A program made the position numbers and the translations under genes. Below the pieces are notes generated by a model that had not been told where the DNA came from, ran no database searches, and was given only the letters and a program-made list of their open reading frames with translations. A stretch of DNA of 64,000 bases from Coptis chinensis (taxonomy: Eukaryota; Streptophyta; Magnoliopsida; Ranunculales; Ranunculaceae): assembly GCA_015680905.1 (NCBI GenBank), contig CM027380.1, forward strand, positions 36,138,001 to 36,202,000, read 5' to 3'. Below, one piece after another: positions 33,974 through 45,472 of this stretch. Position 1 is the first letter of the stretch, and every line of letters begins with the position of its first letter.

Positions 33974-34700
33974 AAAAAATTAAGATCCTAGGAGTGGAGA
34001 CTGTAAAGATACGCCCCAAAGAAACTCTTAAAAAGTATATTTCACGTTCCAAAGTAACGAAAAACCACCTAAATGGTAATATTTAGCATAGGCCCTTAAT
34101 GGAATGAATAGAAATCATATAACTAAAACAAATGGACAAAATCTTACTACTTTCCCGATGTTAACTCAGCATTTCATGCTATTATTTATTGGAGAACCCT
34201 GGACCAAATGTCAACTGTATGCACTATGCTAAAAATGAAAAAAGGATAGCAGTGGCTTAGATATTTTAAAGATATCCAGCGGGGGCAAGTGAGTTTGGAG
34301 GGACAAATCTAATTTCCCTTAATTTGGGGGACAAGTCTAATTTTGTTTTCAAATAAAGGTGAAGATCTATAAAACCCAAAAAATTAAGATCCTAGGAGTG
34401 GAGACTGTAAAGATACGCCCCAAAGAAACTCTTAAAAAGTATATTTCACGTTCCAAAGTAACGAAAAACCACCTAAATGGTAATATTTAGCATAGGCCCT
34501 TAATGGAATGAATAGAAATCATATAACTAAAACAAATGGACAAGAATCTTACTACTTTCCCGATGTTAACTCAGCATTTCATGCTATTATTTATTGGAGA
34601 ACCCTACAAAGCAAATGGACCAAATGAGGTCAACTGTATGCACTATGCTAAAAATGAAAAAAGGATAGCAGTGGCTTAGATATTTTAAAGATATCCAGCT
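33877..34700 (+). repeat. Tandem duplication, 404-bp period
   Basis: Copy 1 (about 33877-34280) and copy 2 (34281-34700) both start GGGGCAAGTGAGTTTGGAGG and end GATATCCAGC. The copies are nearly identical; the few differences include short insertions in copy 2 around 34610-34630. The unit contains the right end of the fold-back element plus flanking sequence, so it arose after that insertion. Confidence 0.92.
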
Positions 34701-34826
34701 AATCCAGCACATCTCCATTTTACATAATCGCCTCAACTAGTATCTAAACTGGCCTTGACAAAATAAAAGTATCTAAACTAGGCTTCAAAGCATCTATCTT
34801 TAATTTGTCAAACTGGATTTAACTTG

Positions 34827-37800
34827 CTAAGTAGGTGGACACCATCTGTTAAGATTGAATGGCAGACTGTAGAACTCTTCATTCCTGTTGTCACCTCGGG
34901 ACGTTCTGAACTTTGCCCACCACGGCATTCCTCTGTCCTTCTTTGACTTCTCCACTTCTAATGTATTGTCTAAAACCACAGCAACAATCAACCCTACTGT
35001 TGGTGGAGATGAGAATATAGTATTCAAGAAGGCATTGAACTACAAGCAACATAAACAATAAAATAATGTTAAGGTGAAACTCTAACACAACAAAACGGTG
35101 AGAAGAATCAAAGGCACGCTTAGTAGATCACTCATGTCAGTGGTCTCAGTAAATTCAACACACATAAACTAATTGGGATTAATAACCAGAGCCAGTTAAT
35201 CTGCAGCCCAAGGTGTACTTCATGCATTATATAGCCCAGCTTGTAGCTTACTTAACAATATTTCGGAACAAATTTTCTAGAAGTTTCACTTACCCATCCT
35301 GCATGGGTATGTACCGGAAGGTGTTGCGTAGATAGCAATGTCTCATGAAAATACTGTGGGACAGATATCCCAAGAAAAAGAGAAAGCCCAGTTATGAAGA
35401 GGTTTCTCATAGAGTTCATATTTGTGAACTGCAGGAATGATAGCCCAACCGAAGCTGCAAGCAATAACAAATTAAAATTCAGAACACCAATATAAAAGTA
35501 GGAAACCAGTTACATAGGTTAAAACCTATGTTACATGGACACGCCATATTTCAAAAAAAATCCGTGTCGGATACGTATCCACGTGTCTGTGTCGGACACA
35601 CATGGACACATATTGTATGTAATATACCTCAATTTTTTATATCTTGCCGTGTTAGACACTTCGTATCCGTGTCGGATACGGACACACGTGTCCGTGTCAA
35701 TGTAACTTAGGTTAAAACATACCTACAAGACCAAAAAGAACGCAATATAACGCGGCAAATATGGGGAAAGGTATTGATGCAAAGAGTGCCCCGAATTTTC
35801 CTGCATACAAATTGAATGGTCCGTCAAAGAATATCCTGTCACTAGCATGGCTTAGGCCCAGATGACCTGAACTCCAAGGATTCCTTACTCTAATTTAAAA
35901 CCAACCTAGGAAAGAAAAAAATATCATGAAACCGGCTGAAATCTCCACGACTCTACGGCTACCAACTCGACTCAGTCCAAGAAGCCCAACATTCTCGCTG
36001 AAAATCGGTGGAAAACTGTCATTGTAGTCTTAAAGCCTAAAAAAGGGGCACATTTGGTAATATATATAAGTGACCATCCAGAGCATACGTGCTTACACTA
36101 ATATAGTAGAACCAGTCCCAGTACCAAGAACAGCATCACTCAAAATACCCAAACCCTGCAAAAGCAATACAGCTTATAGAATTAAATTTTGAAGACATGG
36201 AGAGAGAAACATTAAATCATGATGATGTTCTACCAGTGTGCACATTCATGATGCACGTGCAATTGATGCAGAAACTATTGCACCTCAGTTCATGTTTCTT
36301 AACAACCAAATTAAACACTTCAAACTCAAACTAAAACATCTTTGCAAGAGCACTTGTAGTCTTCAGTCTTCACAAGCAGAAGGCTATTTCTATGTCGTCT
36401 GCTTTAAAGGTAATGCAACTTACCTGCACTCCAATGCCTCGGCTCAACACATAAGCAGGAGGTGGGGTCGCAATTGCCAGCCTGGATGCTGCTTTATAAG
36501 CAATGGTTGACTGCAGTTGTAAGAAAAGGCAGGGAATTGTAGTGAGACTATGCATAACAGAGCTAAACTGAATCACTCGTGTAAAACAAACAAACTTTTC
36601 TTGAAAGCATAGGTAAACAACAGTTGCAGATATATCTAAGTGTCTACTTGCTGGAGAACTCATTGCGAAGAGAACATGCTGAAATGTCCCCTAATTGTTA
36701 ATATGATTCTGTTTATAATCATGTAATGTATTGTTTCTTAGGCCGTCCAAAATTTGGTTGTTTCGAGTGCATCCAAATTCTAGAACATAAACCTAAATAG
36801 TAATTTCAGTTATATCAATCAAGAGGTTAGCCAGTACTTACAAAATGAATGGTCATTCTCAATTCATAACACAGGTGAAACCCATACCATATTAAAGATA
36901 TTCAAGGAAAAAATCTCAGCCCTATAGGCAATACCTCTATCCTAGAAACTATAACAGACCTACTTACTGAAGAACTAATTGCAAAGAGAACAGGACAGAG
37001 TGCCCCTATATTTCTAACGTGATAATGGCTATAATCTTGCCAAGTGTTGTATCCAAAAATTGGTCGTTTCCAGGTGCATCTAAAACAGCAACACATAGCA
37101 AACTTGGGTATGATGTTACCCAGTACAATCAAATTAAATGGTCCTTCTCAAGGCATAGCGAGACGAATATAGTATAACATAATTTCAAGAGCATAAATCT
37201 ATACCCATAGAAAGTACCTCTATCATAGAAACTAAGACTGCAGAAATCATAGCGAATGCATGGCCAGCATTAAAAGTGGGTGTGCCCCACTGCCCAGGAA
37301 ATGGAGGCTTGAACCTGAGAATATCATTATAAGAAATTCCATGTCTAAGATAATTTCAAGAATTATTCGAGCGGGACAAGAATATCTGTTTCTGTTACAT
37401 ACCAAGGGGCAGATGATATGATATTAGCTTTATCAGTACGACAACTGGATTGAGTTTTCTCAGGTGTATGTCTGTAGGCCCCAGCTGAAGTCAGAATATG
37501 TGAATAAACCCAAATTATTGTGACACAGATCAGTACTGGAAACCGTTCAAATATGGGAATATCCTTGAATGGCCTAATGTGCTTGAAATACTGCAAATTG
37601 AAAAAACCGGTACTTTATCATGGAAATACAAACGAACAAAGAAAATACAATCAAACCCTGAAAGCGGCATAGATCCACTCACTTGTGACGATGCAACGAC
37701 TATCAAAAGCATTGGTATCCCAACTTCAACGCAATCACCCACCTAAAGAAAAGCAATAACGTTATGATCTCCCCTCCAACCACTTGCGAAAATGTGCAAT

Positions 37801-40800
37801 AACAAGCAGTTGAATAAAACTATTATCAACCAAGGGAATACATGAGGCGCACATGGACTAGGAGAATACAAGAACACCATGAATGTAATCACCAACAAAA
37901 AATGTGCAATCTTAGGTCAGAAAAGATAATGTGAAACTTCTCACAAATAAGCTATAAATCACACTGTTATCAAACATAGTCATCCATATAAATGGAGAGG
38001 GCCTCAAAAGATTTTTAGGAGAAAAAAAGGACGAGGATCAATTCCATGTGTACCACATGCACAGAAATGCTGTCTGCAAATCTGACTTATGATTACCCCA
38101 CTTTGACTCTTTAGGTAACTCTACCTGCAGAACTTACCGCTGGAAATCCTCGATTGTATAAACCCAAACCAAGCAACCCAACCACAGGCGCCATACCAAG
38201 AGGACTAAAAAACCTGTTAAGAAACAACAAACACTCTTAGGACATTTGCCACTGTAAACAGGTAAAGGAATAACCTGAGAAAACGATTGGAGTTTTACCT
38301 TGAGAAAATCCCCCAAACTCCAGAGAAGCCCAGAATCATCGGTATGCTAGAAGCAACCAACAGTGCTCCTTGTATTGCTCGCATGGTGTGCAGAAATCTC
38401 TGCAAATTGAAATGTGTTTTAATAAATCAACCTCATCAACCTTGGGCAGTGTGAGTGTTTTCATTATTGAAGAAATGAATATGTTTGACAGGGCGCCGTG
38501 AACTTTGCCTTTGACTACAATGCTAGACTCCTAGTGGTCATAATCTATAATTTGCAATTTTACATTGTTACCTCATGAGGATCAGTGATTTGTTGCAGTG
38601 ATGAATCTCCAATGATATACAAGATCGGTATCATATAGGCATAAGAACCACCAACTACCGCTGGCAACCGGGTCCCACAAAATGTTTGCAAAATTGTGTT
38701 CCAACCAGATGCAAACAATAGAGTTTGTATTACCATAGCTTTGTCATCCTGTTATTGTGAGCATGAATTCAAAGTCAAATAAGAAGAAAAAACTAACTCC
38801 CACTAAAATCTGCCCACAAAATCAAATTGACATGATGCTGTGTGCCTCTGGCATTTGTTCATGTGCTTTTAGCCACGTTCGTATGCTACTAGCTCGTGTT
38901 TATGTTCATTTAGCACAGATTAGTTGGCTCATGCACCTAATTACATGCCTTTCACCTCCTCTGCCAGACGTTTTCTTCAAATAATTATTTCTTCAGATTT
39001 GGTAACTAGTCGCATTAGATGGTCTAGCCGTAACCTTTCTTGTAATATTAATTATCCAACAATATTTTGACAGTTGTGAACTTATGATACTTAGAAGAGA
39101 ATCGAAAAATAAAATTATTTCTTCTTCACATAAAGACAATTGCTCACTTCACTACACATGCATGTTGTTTTTCTTCTTCTATTTTGCTTTATCTTCATTT
39201 ACCTCTAGTATTTACATATTAGTATATTACTAAACTATGCGAATAAGTGGGAGCAAAAAATATCCATGACAATACATTAGTCAGCAAAATCTACAACGCA
39301 ATTTGTGTATTCACCCCAACCACATACACATACATATGCTTGCATGGGTGACACATAGGGTCAAGAGGAAGCCAACCAAGATACAATCATCCCCACAAAA
39401 GAACTCTCTAAAGGAACAATACATCCCAATTAATGGCTATGCAATCCCGTTTGTTTAGGATTTCAATTTGCACTAGATCCTATTTTTGAAAAACAGATAA
39501 TGCCTTCATGGAATAGTCCATAGAGAGGAAACAATCAGCCAAGCAGACTCTTCTTCTTCTTAGCAGTCTCCTATGCAAGACAATGAAATGGTAGGTTCCT
39601 ATGACATACATCGTAGATTGTAATGTAGCAAATAGTTCAGGGTGGAGGCGACATGTGCAATTCAAGTCCCTAATTTTGCAAGATGACAGAAAGAAGTGAA
39701 GAGAATAAAATGGTAGGTTTCTCTGCAATACATCGTAGATTTTACTGTACAGATAGTTCAAGGGGGAGGCAAGACTGCATTTCAAGCCCCTAATGTTGCA
39801 AGATGATAGAAATAAGTGAGGAAAATGAGTAGAAACTGAGCCATCTGATGGACAAACTAGGATTCAACTTACATTAGATCCACCCATTAACGGAACAAGC
39901 ACTGAAGGAATCATGACAGTTGTGCCCAACATCAAAATGTAGTTTTGAAATGCCAATACGAACGTTTCAACTGCAAGAAAAAGCTCAAATCTTAACTAAA
40001 ATTTATAAACATACATAAATGTATAAAACATTCAATCTGCAACTTTCATATGCAATCCTTGACCAGTGCCATAAGCCTAATCTACACCCCTGCACCAAGT
40101 TTTCTAATGAATAGTTGTCGAAGAAGAGATGCATATCGTAATGTGCAGTTTATTTAGAAAGATATACCTAGCTACTGCCAAACCAGACCCGGGAGAGATC
40201 AAGAAGGAGAGAACTATTTGATAGGTCATAACAAGGAAAATCCTACCATAACCAATGCATATATTATTGTAATAATGAAACAAATTATTGACAAACTGAG
40301 GATTACACCCTAAGACATGCCTTATTACATTTTGTAGAAAATTTCATTGAGGCTTAATTCGCAGATGCTACATGAGGCTTAAGCGCTTTACCAAGTAGTT
40401 GGTTAGTTTTGTAAATGCAGCCAGCTACCCAACAGGGTCAGTTGCAAGCTATTTATAGCCTCAATAACTTGTATGCTTTGATTTGGTTATTTCTTTCTAG
40501 AAAGTATAAGTTTCTACAACATTACATAGACCTCTAGTCTCTAAATCTCTTTTTAGAGGCAGTATTACACACATGCATACTCTTGCTTTTCTTTTTCTTT
40601 GTAGGAAAGTATTCTGCTAAAAAAAAACAGGTGTATGCATCTCCATTAGTAGATGTGATAAAAACTAACACAAATCAGTATTTAGTTCTTGAAGGAATAT
40701 GAAACCATTGAAAGTCAGCAATAATGTCAGTACTCCACTTCAAAATCTAATGACCGATAAAAGCAAAACAAAAAATAGCTTCGGAGCTAAACAAATGATA

Positions 40801-42652
40801 AATTTAATTATAATAAGTATTTGTAGACCAAAACACCTAATCCTCAACCAACCAAAACTCCAATTCGCGACCTATATCTCCAACACTTAATCCTAATTTG
40901 AACATAACTCCACTGTGAAAGCGTCCTATTCTCCAACATCCCCCTTCAAATTTATGAAGCAAATCATCAAAATTTCCAAGAGGAAGCATAAAACAAAAAC
41001 GAACTCAAACACTGTCATTGCCATTGACATACTGCAATAGCCGTTGCAATTCCCATTGCAATGTGACGTTATGCAGTGCCATATTATGTTTCAAACGCGT
41101 GCAGAAAAGAGAGATGTTTTATGCAAACCGATGCTGCTTATAGTACTGCAGCAATGCATATCGACAAGAATTGATGTGTGCTTGACCACTCGTGACGCAA
41201 AGATGCTATGGTAAAAACAAATTCAGATCTACCAGTAGAAGCCATAAAGTGCAATGTGAAAACAATAAGAATGCTGCAATTCCCATACAGAAATCATGCC
41301 AAGCCCAGCAGCAGTACCAAATGGAGCCTACCACCAGTGGAAAGTGATTAACCTGCAAAGAGCAAGATCAATGGCCTAAACCCCAAGCTCTAAGACAACG
41401 TTGTGAAACCCGGGATTTTCATTATTCAATCAAGAAACTTAATCACAACCTATCTACTAACCTAAAGACCTAACCCTAATCCAACAAAGACTCTGACACA
41501 CCAACTCATACGTCTAGCACTTAATCCTAAGTTCCTAACAAAACCTAAAGTCTACAACTAAACTTTTCAATTCATGGGCAATATCCATACTCCGGTCATT
41601 TTAAGAAACTGAATAAGAAATCAATCATAGTATCCAGCGCATAATAACCAAAAGTATAATATGACGGTTATGAAATGTATTGGGATTCTTTCAAGTTCAA
41701 GTTCTATATTGAATCGGAAGGGGTTGCAACAGAAATAATTTCTTTCTTTGTCACCATCATTTGAATCCTCCAATTAATTCAATATAGAATCTTGAGACCA
41801 GTCTCTTGCTTATAAATGCCAACTACAAATAAAGTCATCAATAACCAATAACTGTATGGAAACATTATTAGCTATTACTCTCTGGCCTCTCCCCCACCCC
41901 AAAAAAAACACACACACACACACACACACACAATGTACCAACAAAACTTGCTCAACGAGAGACGCCAAAGGTCCAAAAAAGCAGCTGTGGGAAGTACTGC
42001 ATTCACCAGGCCAGCCTCAGAATTCAGAGCACCAAAGGCCTGATGATTACAAAATAAACAGTGCCTCAAGAGTCTATAGTAGAAAAGTCGTAACCATTTA
42101 TATCAATTTTTAGCTTTGAGATTAAGCTTTGGAATATCTCTTTCTCAAACCAAGTGGGAATTATAATCAAATGTAACTCCCACTTTGGGATTCTTCAAAA
42201 TACATCAAGAGGATTAAATCACAACCTCTCTCCTCATTCATCTGCATTCTAAAAGGCCAAGCTAACCGCCTCAAGAATCAATCCTTAGAAGACAAAATGA
42301 ACTAAAACAAACCAACCTTGGAAAAATCCAACCTTTTTCTCACATTGCAACACTATCCAACTTCCCAATGTACTAAACCACATATACTGAAAACCATTAA
42401 TCAGAGACCATCACTTCATTCTTTCTAAAGGAACAATTTTTATCACAATGGGCCTACTTAGCAACTTCAAACCACCCCATAAACAATATAAATCACTACA
42501 ACATATACCTCAAAGCCCATTAAACGTAACATAACAAACATGCAGAAAAAAAAAGCAGAGGAAAAAATGGTCATACCCCAAGAAGGATTAGAGTCTATAC
42601 AGTACTCAAGGTCCTGCAACTGTTCCATAGGTGGATGAGATATGTCTGCCAT
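34827..42652 (-). CDS. Nucleobase-ascorbate transporter (NAT family), 14 exons, intact frame
   Basis: Membrane transporter of the NAT/NCS2 family, resembling Arabidopsis NAT1/NAT2; substrate not predictable. Exons in coding order: 42577-42652, 39873-39970, 38572-38748, 38299-38399, 38138-38213, 37683-37742, 37403-37590, 37218-37314, 36424-36510, 36097-36155, 35906-35997, 35723-35800, 35294-35454, 34827-35039. All introns are GT-AG, and the exons sum to 1563 nt (520 residues plus stop), the usual family length. The N-terminus (MADISHPPMEQLQ) and C-terminus (FYSLPFNLNR) are family-typical. Deviations at conserved places: Q34-N35 replaces the TM1 QH motif; E291-S-T-I replaces ESTG; V319 replaces Trp of GWQG; the signature (341-350) is ENVGLLGLSR, with Ser349 for Thr. 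Intron 1 (2.6 kb) is the longest. It is the only host gene here with an intact frame. Confidence 0.93.
35526..35707. mobile_element. Small MITE in NAT intron 12
   Basis: About 182 bp with inverted ends, left CTATGTTACATGGACACG and right (reverse complement) CTAAGTTACATTGACACG. It is flanked by the direct repeat TAGGTTAAAAC (35515-35525 and 35708-35718), of which 8-11 bp could be the target duplication. The length suggests a Mutator-like or hAT-like MITE. The interior is rich in GTGTCGGATACG/GTGTCC palindromes. It lies in the 268-bp intron between exons 12 and 13 and does not touch splice sites. Confidence 0.72.
36650..37095 (+). repeat. Diverged tandem duplication inside NAT intron 8
   Basis: A block at about 36650-36790 recurs at about 36965-37095. 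Shared phrases include 'aactNattgcNaagagaaca' and 'ccaaaaattggtNgttt'-like text, with a period near 310 bp. No exon lies within it. Confidence 0.55.
39587..39835 (+). repeat. Diverged 122-bp tandem duplication inside NAT intron 2
   Basis: GGTAGGTT followed by an 'acatcgtagatt' phrase and 'ctaatNttgcaagatga' occurs from 39590 and again from 39712. It is intronic, between exons 2 and 3. Confidence 0.75.
41907..41932 (+). repeat. (CA)n microsatellite in NAT intron 1
   Basis: ACACAC run of about 26 bp in the 2.6-kb first intron. The rest of intron 1 holds no recognised feature. Confidence 0.85.
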
Positions 42653-43354
42653 TATTGAAAGAGAACCTTATGCTAGCTTGTTCACAAAGAGAAAATGAGG
42701 TGAGAGAATAAAAATGAGTTAAAAGGAAGAGAAAAAAAAATATATGCAGAGGAATTTTAGAAGTCTGTTGATCACGCCATACACACACCTTTGAGGCTTT
42801 GAGTACCAATAAGGCAATAATAAGCTTGTTTTGAAATATAGGAATGTACTTAAGTACCCATTGTTTTTCAGTGTAAAGTACGAGTTTATTGTTCGTGTGT
42901 GCTGCAAAACTGCATGTTGTAAATATGTGGGTCCGTTTAATTACTACTTTTCAGTAAACTACTGCACCAACATTTAAGAGAAGAATCCAGCGACCACAAG
43001 CTATATGTGCTTCGTAGTCTGTCTTTTTGGTCCTACCAATTCTAAAGTTTCATCGTCATTCTTCCGGTTTGGATGGTTGTTTTTGTTTTTGTTTATTTTA
43101 TGGAGTAGAAATTTTATTGATAATCATACCGAGTTTTACAAAAATTCTATAACACATTAGAAGATAGAAGATAATATGTTGCTGCTTAACCAGGGTAGGT
43201 TTATTAATTTGGCTTAGGATAATTTTGGATGAGAAACAAAGTAAATAACTAATAAATAAAGAGAAATTATACTCCAACTCTTCAAATCTAACTAAATATT
43301 GTTTATTTGCATTGATTTTATGATAGCACATATGTCTCGAGGATTAAGGAGTTA
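42653..43354 (-). promoter_or_regulatory. Presumed upstream region of the NAT gene
   Basis: About 700 bp between the ATG and the MITE, AT-rich, with no other gene. No single TATA box or transcription start can be chosen with confidence; a CT-rich leader-like stretch precedes the ATG (about 42690-42740). Confidence 0.35.
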
Positions 43355-43362
43355 CTTTTGAT

Positions 43363-43724
43363 CAAGGCCCAAAATATCGCCGATATATCTGATATATCTC
43401 GATAAATTGGTATACTGATATCGATATTTTCGATATATATCCACCAAATATTGAACCTTTTTTTTCCGATATATATTGAAATTTCCGATATAAAACTTTA
43501 TATCGTCGATATAATCGATATATCCGATATTTATGATATATATCGGTTGATTTTTTGACCATTTTTTAATATAAATCTGATATTTCCAATATATTTCCGA
43601 TATATCCGATATTTTCGATATTTTAAACAGTTTGGACTGGGTACTAAAAAAATTGGATATATCCGATATATATCGGTTTTTGGATACACCGATATATTCA
43701 TCGATATCGATATTTTGGGTCTTG
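43363..43724. mobile_element. hAT-like MITE with GATATATC-rich palindromic interior
   Basis: 362 bp. The left end is CAAGGCCCAAAATATCG and the right end, in reverse complement, is CAAGACCCAAAATATCG (one mismatch in 17). It is flanked by an 8-bp duplication CTTTTGAT at 43355-43362 and 43725-43732; the 8-bp size points to hAT. The interior is built of overlapping GATAT/CGATATATC motifs on both strands. No coding capacity: apparent frames rich in Y, R and I are low-complexity artefacts. Confidence 0.88.
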
Positions 43725-43732
43725 CTTTTGAT

Positions 43733-44385
43733 AGTTGGTGTACACTTACTGAAAATATAAAAGTTATTGTATGTTTAATTTTGAGAATTGAGATTATAAA
43801 TTTATAAGACAATACTCTGCACTAATAATGTACATGTGGTGTTACATCACAAAAAAAAAAATGATCAGAGAATCTACCATAATATTGAAATGAATAATTT
43901 CTCAGTTTTATCACTTTTATTGCCCCAAAAATAGCATCACATAATTCTTCTAACGGATCATTAAAATTTTAAATTTGAACCCTTCCCAAATTATAATGCA
44001 AAAGAATAGGGGTTACCCTTCATATTTCTCAACGGATCATTAAAATTTTAAATTTGAACCCTTCCCAAATTATAATGCAAGAGAATAGGGGTCACCAATA
44101 AATGGTTTTAATCCAATAGTTCGGGTGGTTGGTGGAACTTATATGGTCCACTTCCTAATTACACAGGTTTAGAAGGAGAAGATGGTCTTAGCATGTTTTC
44201 CATTAGAGACAAATTTTCAGAAGAGAAAACGACAACTTGATAAATTGTACACTAGTGAAAGAGAGACCTGGCTACCGCCTTAAATCGTCAATGGTTGCGA
44301 CGTCTCCTTTTTCCAGGTCGACCATTGGCACCTAACATACACTCTAATTGATCACGTACGACATACCACTCATAATCTGATTTTC
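43733..44385. other. Intergenic stretch with an 80-bp tandem duplication
   Basis: No gene. An 80-bp unit starting AACGGATCATTAAAATTTT is repeated at 43952-44031 and 44032-44092, nearly identical over about 60 bp. The rest is AT-rich unique sequence up to the E3 target duplication at 44386. Confidence 0.75.
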
Positions 44386-44390
44386 ACCTG
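44386..44390 (+). repeat. E3 target duplication (ACCTG), left copy
   Basis: ACCTG before the LTR start TGTAAAGG; identical to 54566-54570. Five bases is the normal Ty3/gypsy target duplication. Confidence 0.93.
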
Positions 44391-44951
44391 TGTAAAGGTG
44401 CGTTTTGGTCTTCCCTTTACATACAAGGAGAGAAAGGGAGAACGGATTAGAATATGGTTAAGATCGAGTTCGTTGAGGAACGAACTGCCTACGTATCTTC
44501 TCTTGATTCTGGAGGGAGAGAAAAATCAGGTCTGACGTAGTTCATATAGGGAGTATTTATAGATGATGAAAGTGAATCCTCACCCAACACGTGTAAAGAA
44601 CAACACAAATAGAGTGTGAACACTGTGGAGGCGCGAGAACCTGTGGCTCATAGGTCCAGAATGATGGGGATTAGTAGCCCGGCTTAGTAGCTTGCGGCGG
44701 TGGGTCGAGATGGTCGGCGGCAAAGTTGATTTGTGTATGTGTAGCTTCATTCATGATTGCTTCTAGAAGGTAAGCTGAGTCACGATATAGAACGATCTGT
44801 ATAATGATACAAACTATTCTGGAGCGTTCTCGTAGCTTGTTGATGCGATCTAGTAACACAGATCGGCGAAGTACATCAGAGATCGGTGTGGTATTTCCAC
44901 AATGCTGAGCACATGCCTGATATTCTTGAAGGAGAATATCACTCCCTCACA
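44391..44951 (-). repeat. E3 3' LTR (left)
   Basis: 561 bp, TGTAAAGG...CCCTCACA on plus. On the element's coding strand it holds TATAAATA (44554-44561). It pairs with 54008-54565. Confidence 0.93.
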
Positions 44952-45472
44952 CAGCCCTCTCTCAGTAGGTTGTGCCAGTTGTTGAAGCGATCTGCTGAGA
45001 GAACACATTAGCGCATGTGGAGCATGGTGAAAGAGAGAAGCTGGTGAAAGTGGAAATACCCAACGAACTATGGAGATCGATCCGTGCTATCTGGTGACTT
45101 GATGGGCGAAAACATTTGACACGTGTACAACATGTGAGCGGATCTAAGCAGTTGCAGAGAAAACGTGCCGCCCCATTTTTCAGGATTTGTAAAGACAAGA
45201 CAGCTTGTTGGAAGTCGTGTGCGGCTAGGGCTAGAATGCAATCATAACACTTTGGGAACTAGAAGGGTGGTTATACAAAAACTACGTTGGCTCTCTGTAA
45301 TGCCATTTTGTTGCTTCGCTTTGCAGAAAAACTCACTACACCAAGAGTCTTCAAGTTAGTTTTCTGCCATTGTTGGTCTTCTGCTCTCTGCTTCATTCTT
45401 TCTCTTTGATATTAAGTTGTTAGGTTGTTTGCTTAGTTGTTTGTGGTTAAAGTTGTGAGAGACAAGAGAGAG

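Noticed and set aside
41281-41332. Exon-like segment with an acceptor-like border in NAT intron 1
   Set aside because: The true exon 2 (39873-39970) joins exon 1 in frame and matches the family; this segment does not.
43362-43812. Minus-strand frames rich in Tyr, Arg and Ile
   Set aside because: They arise from the GATATATC repeats of the MITE.
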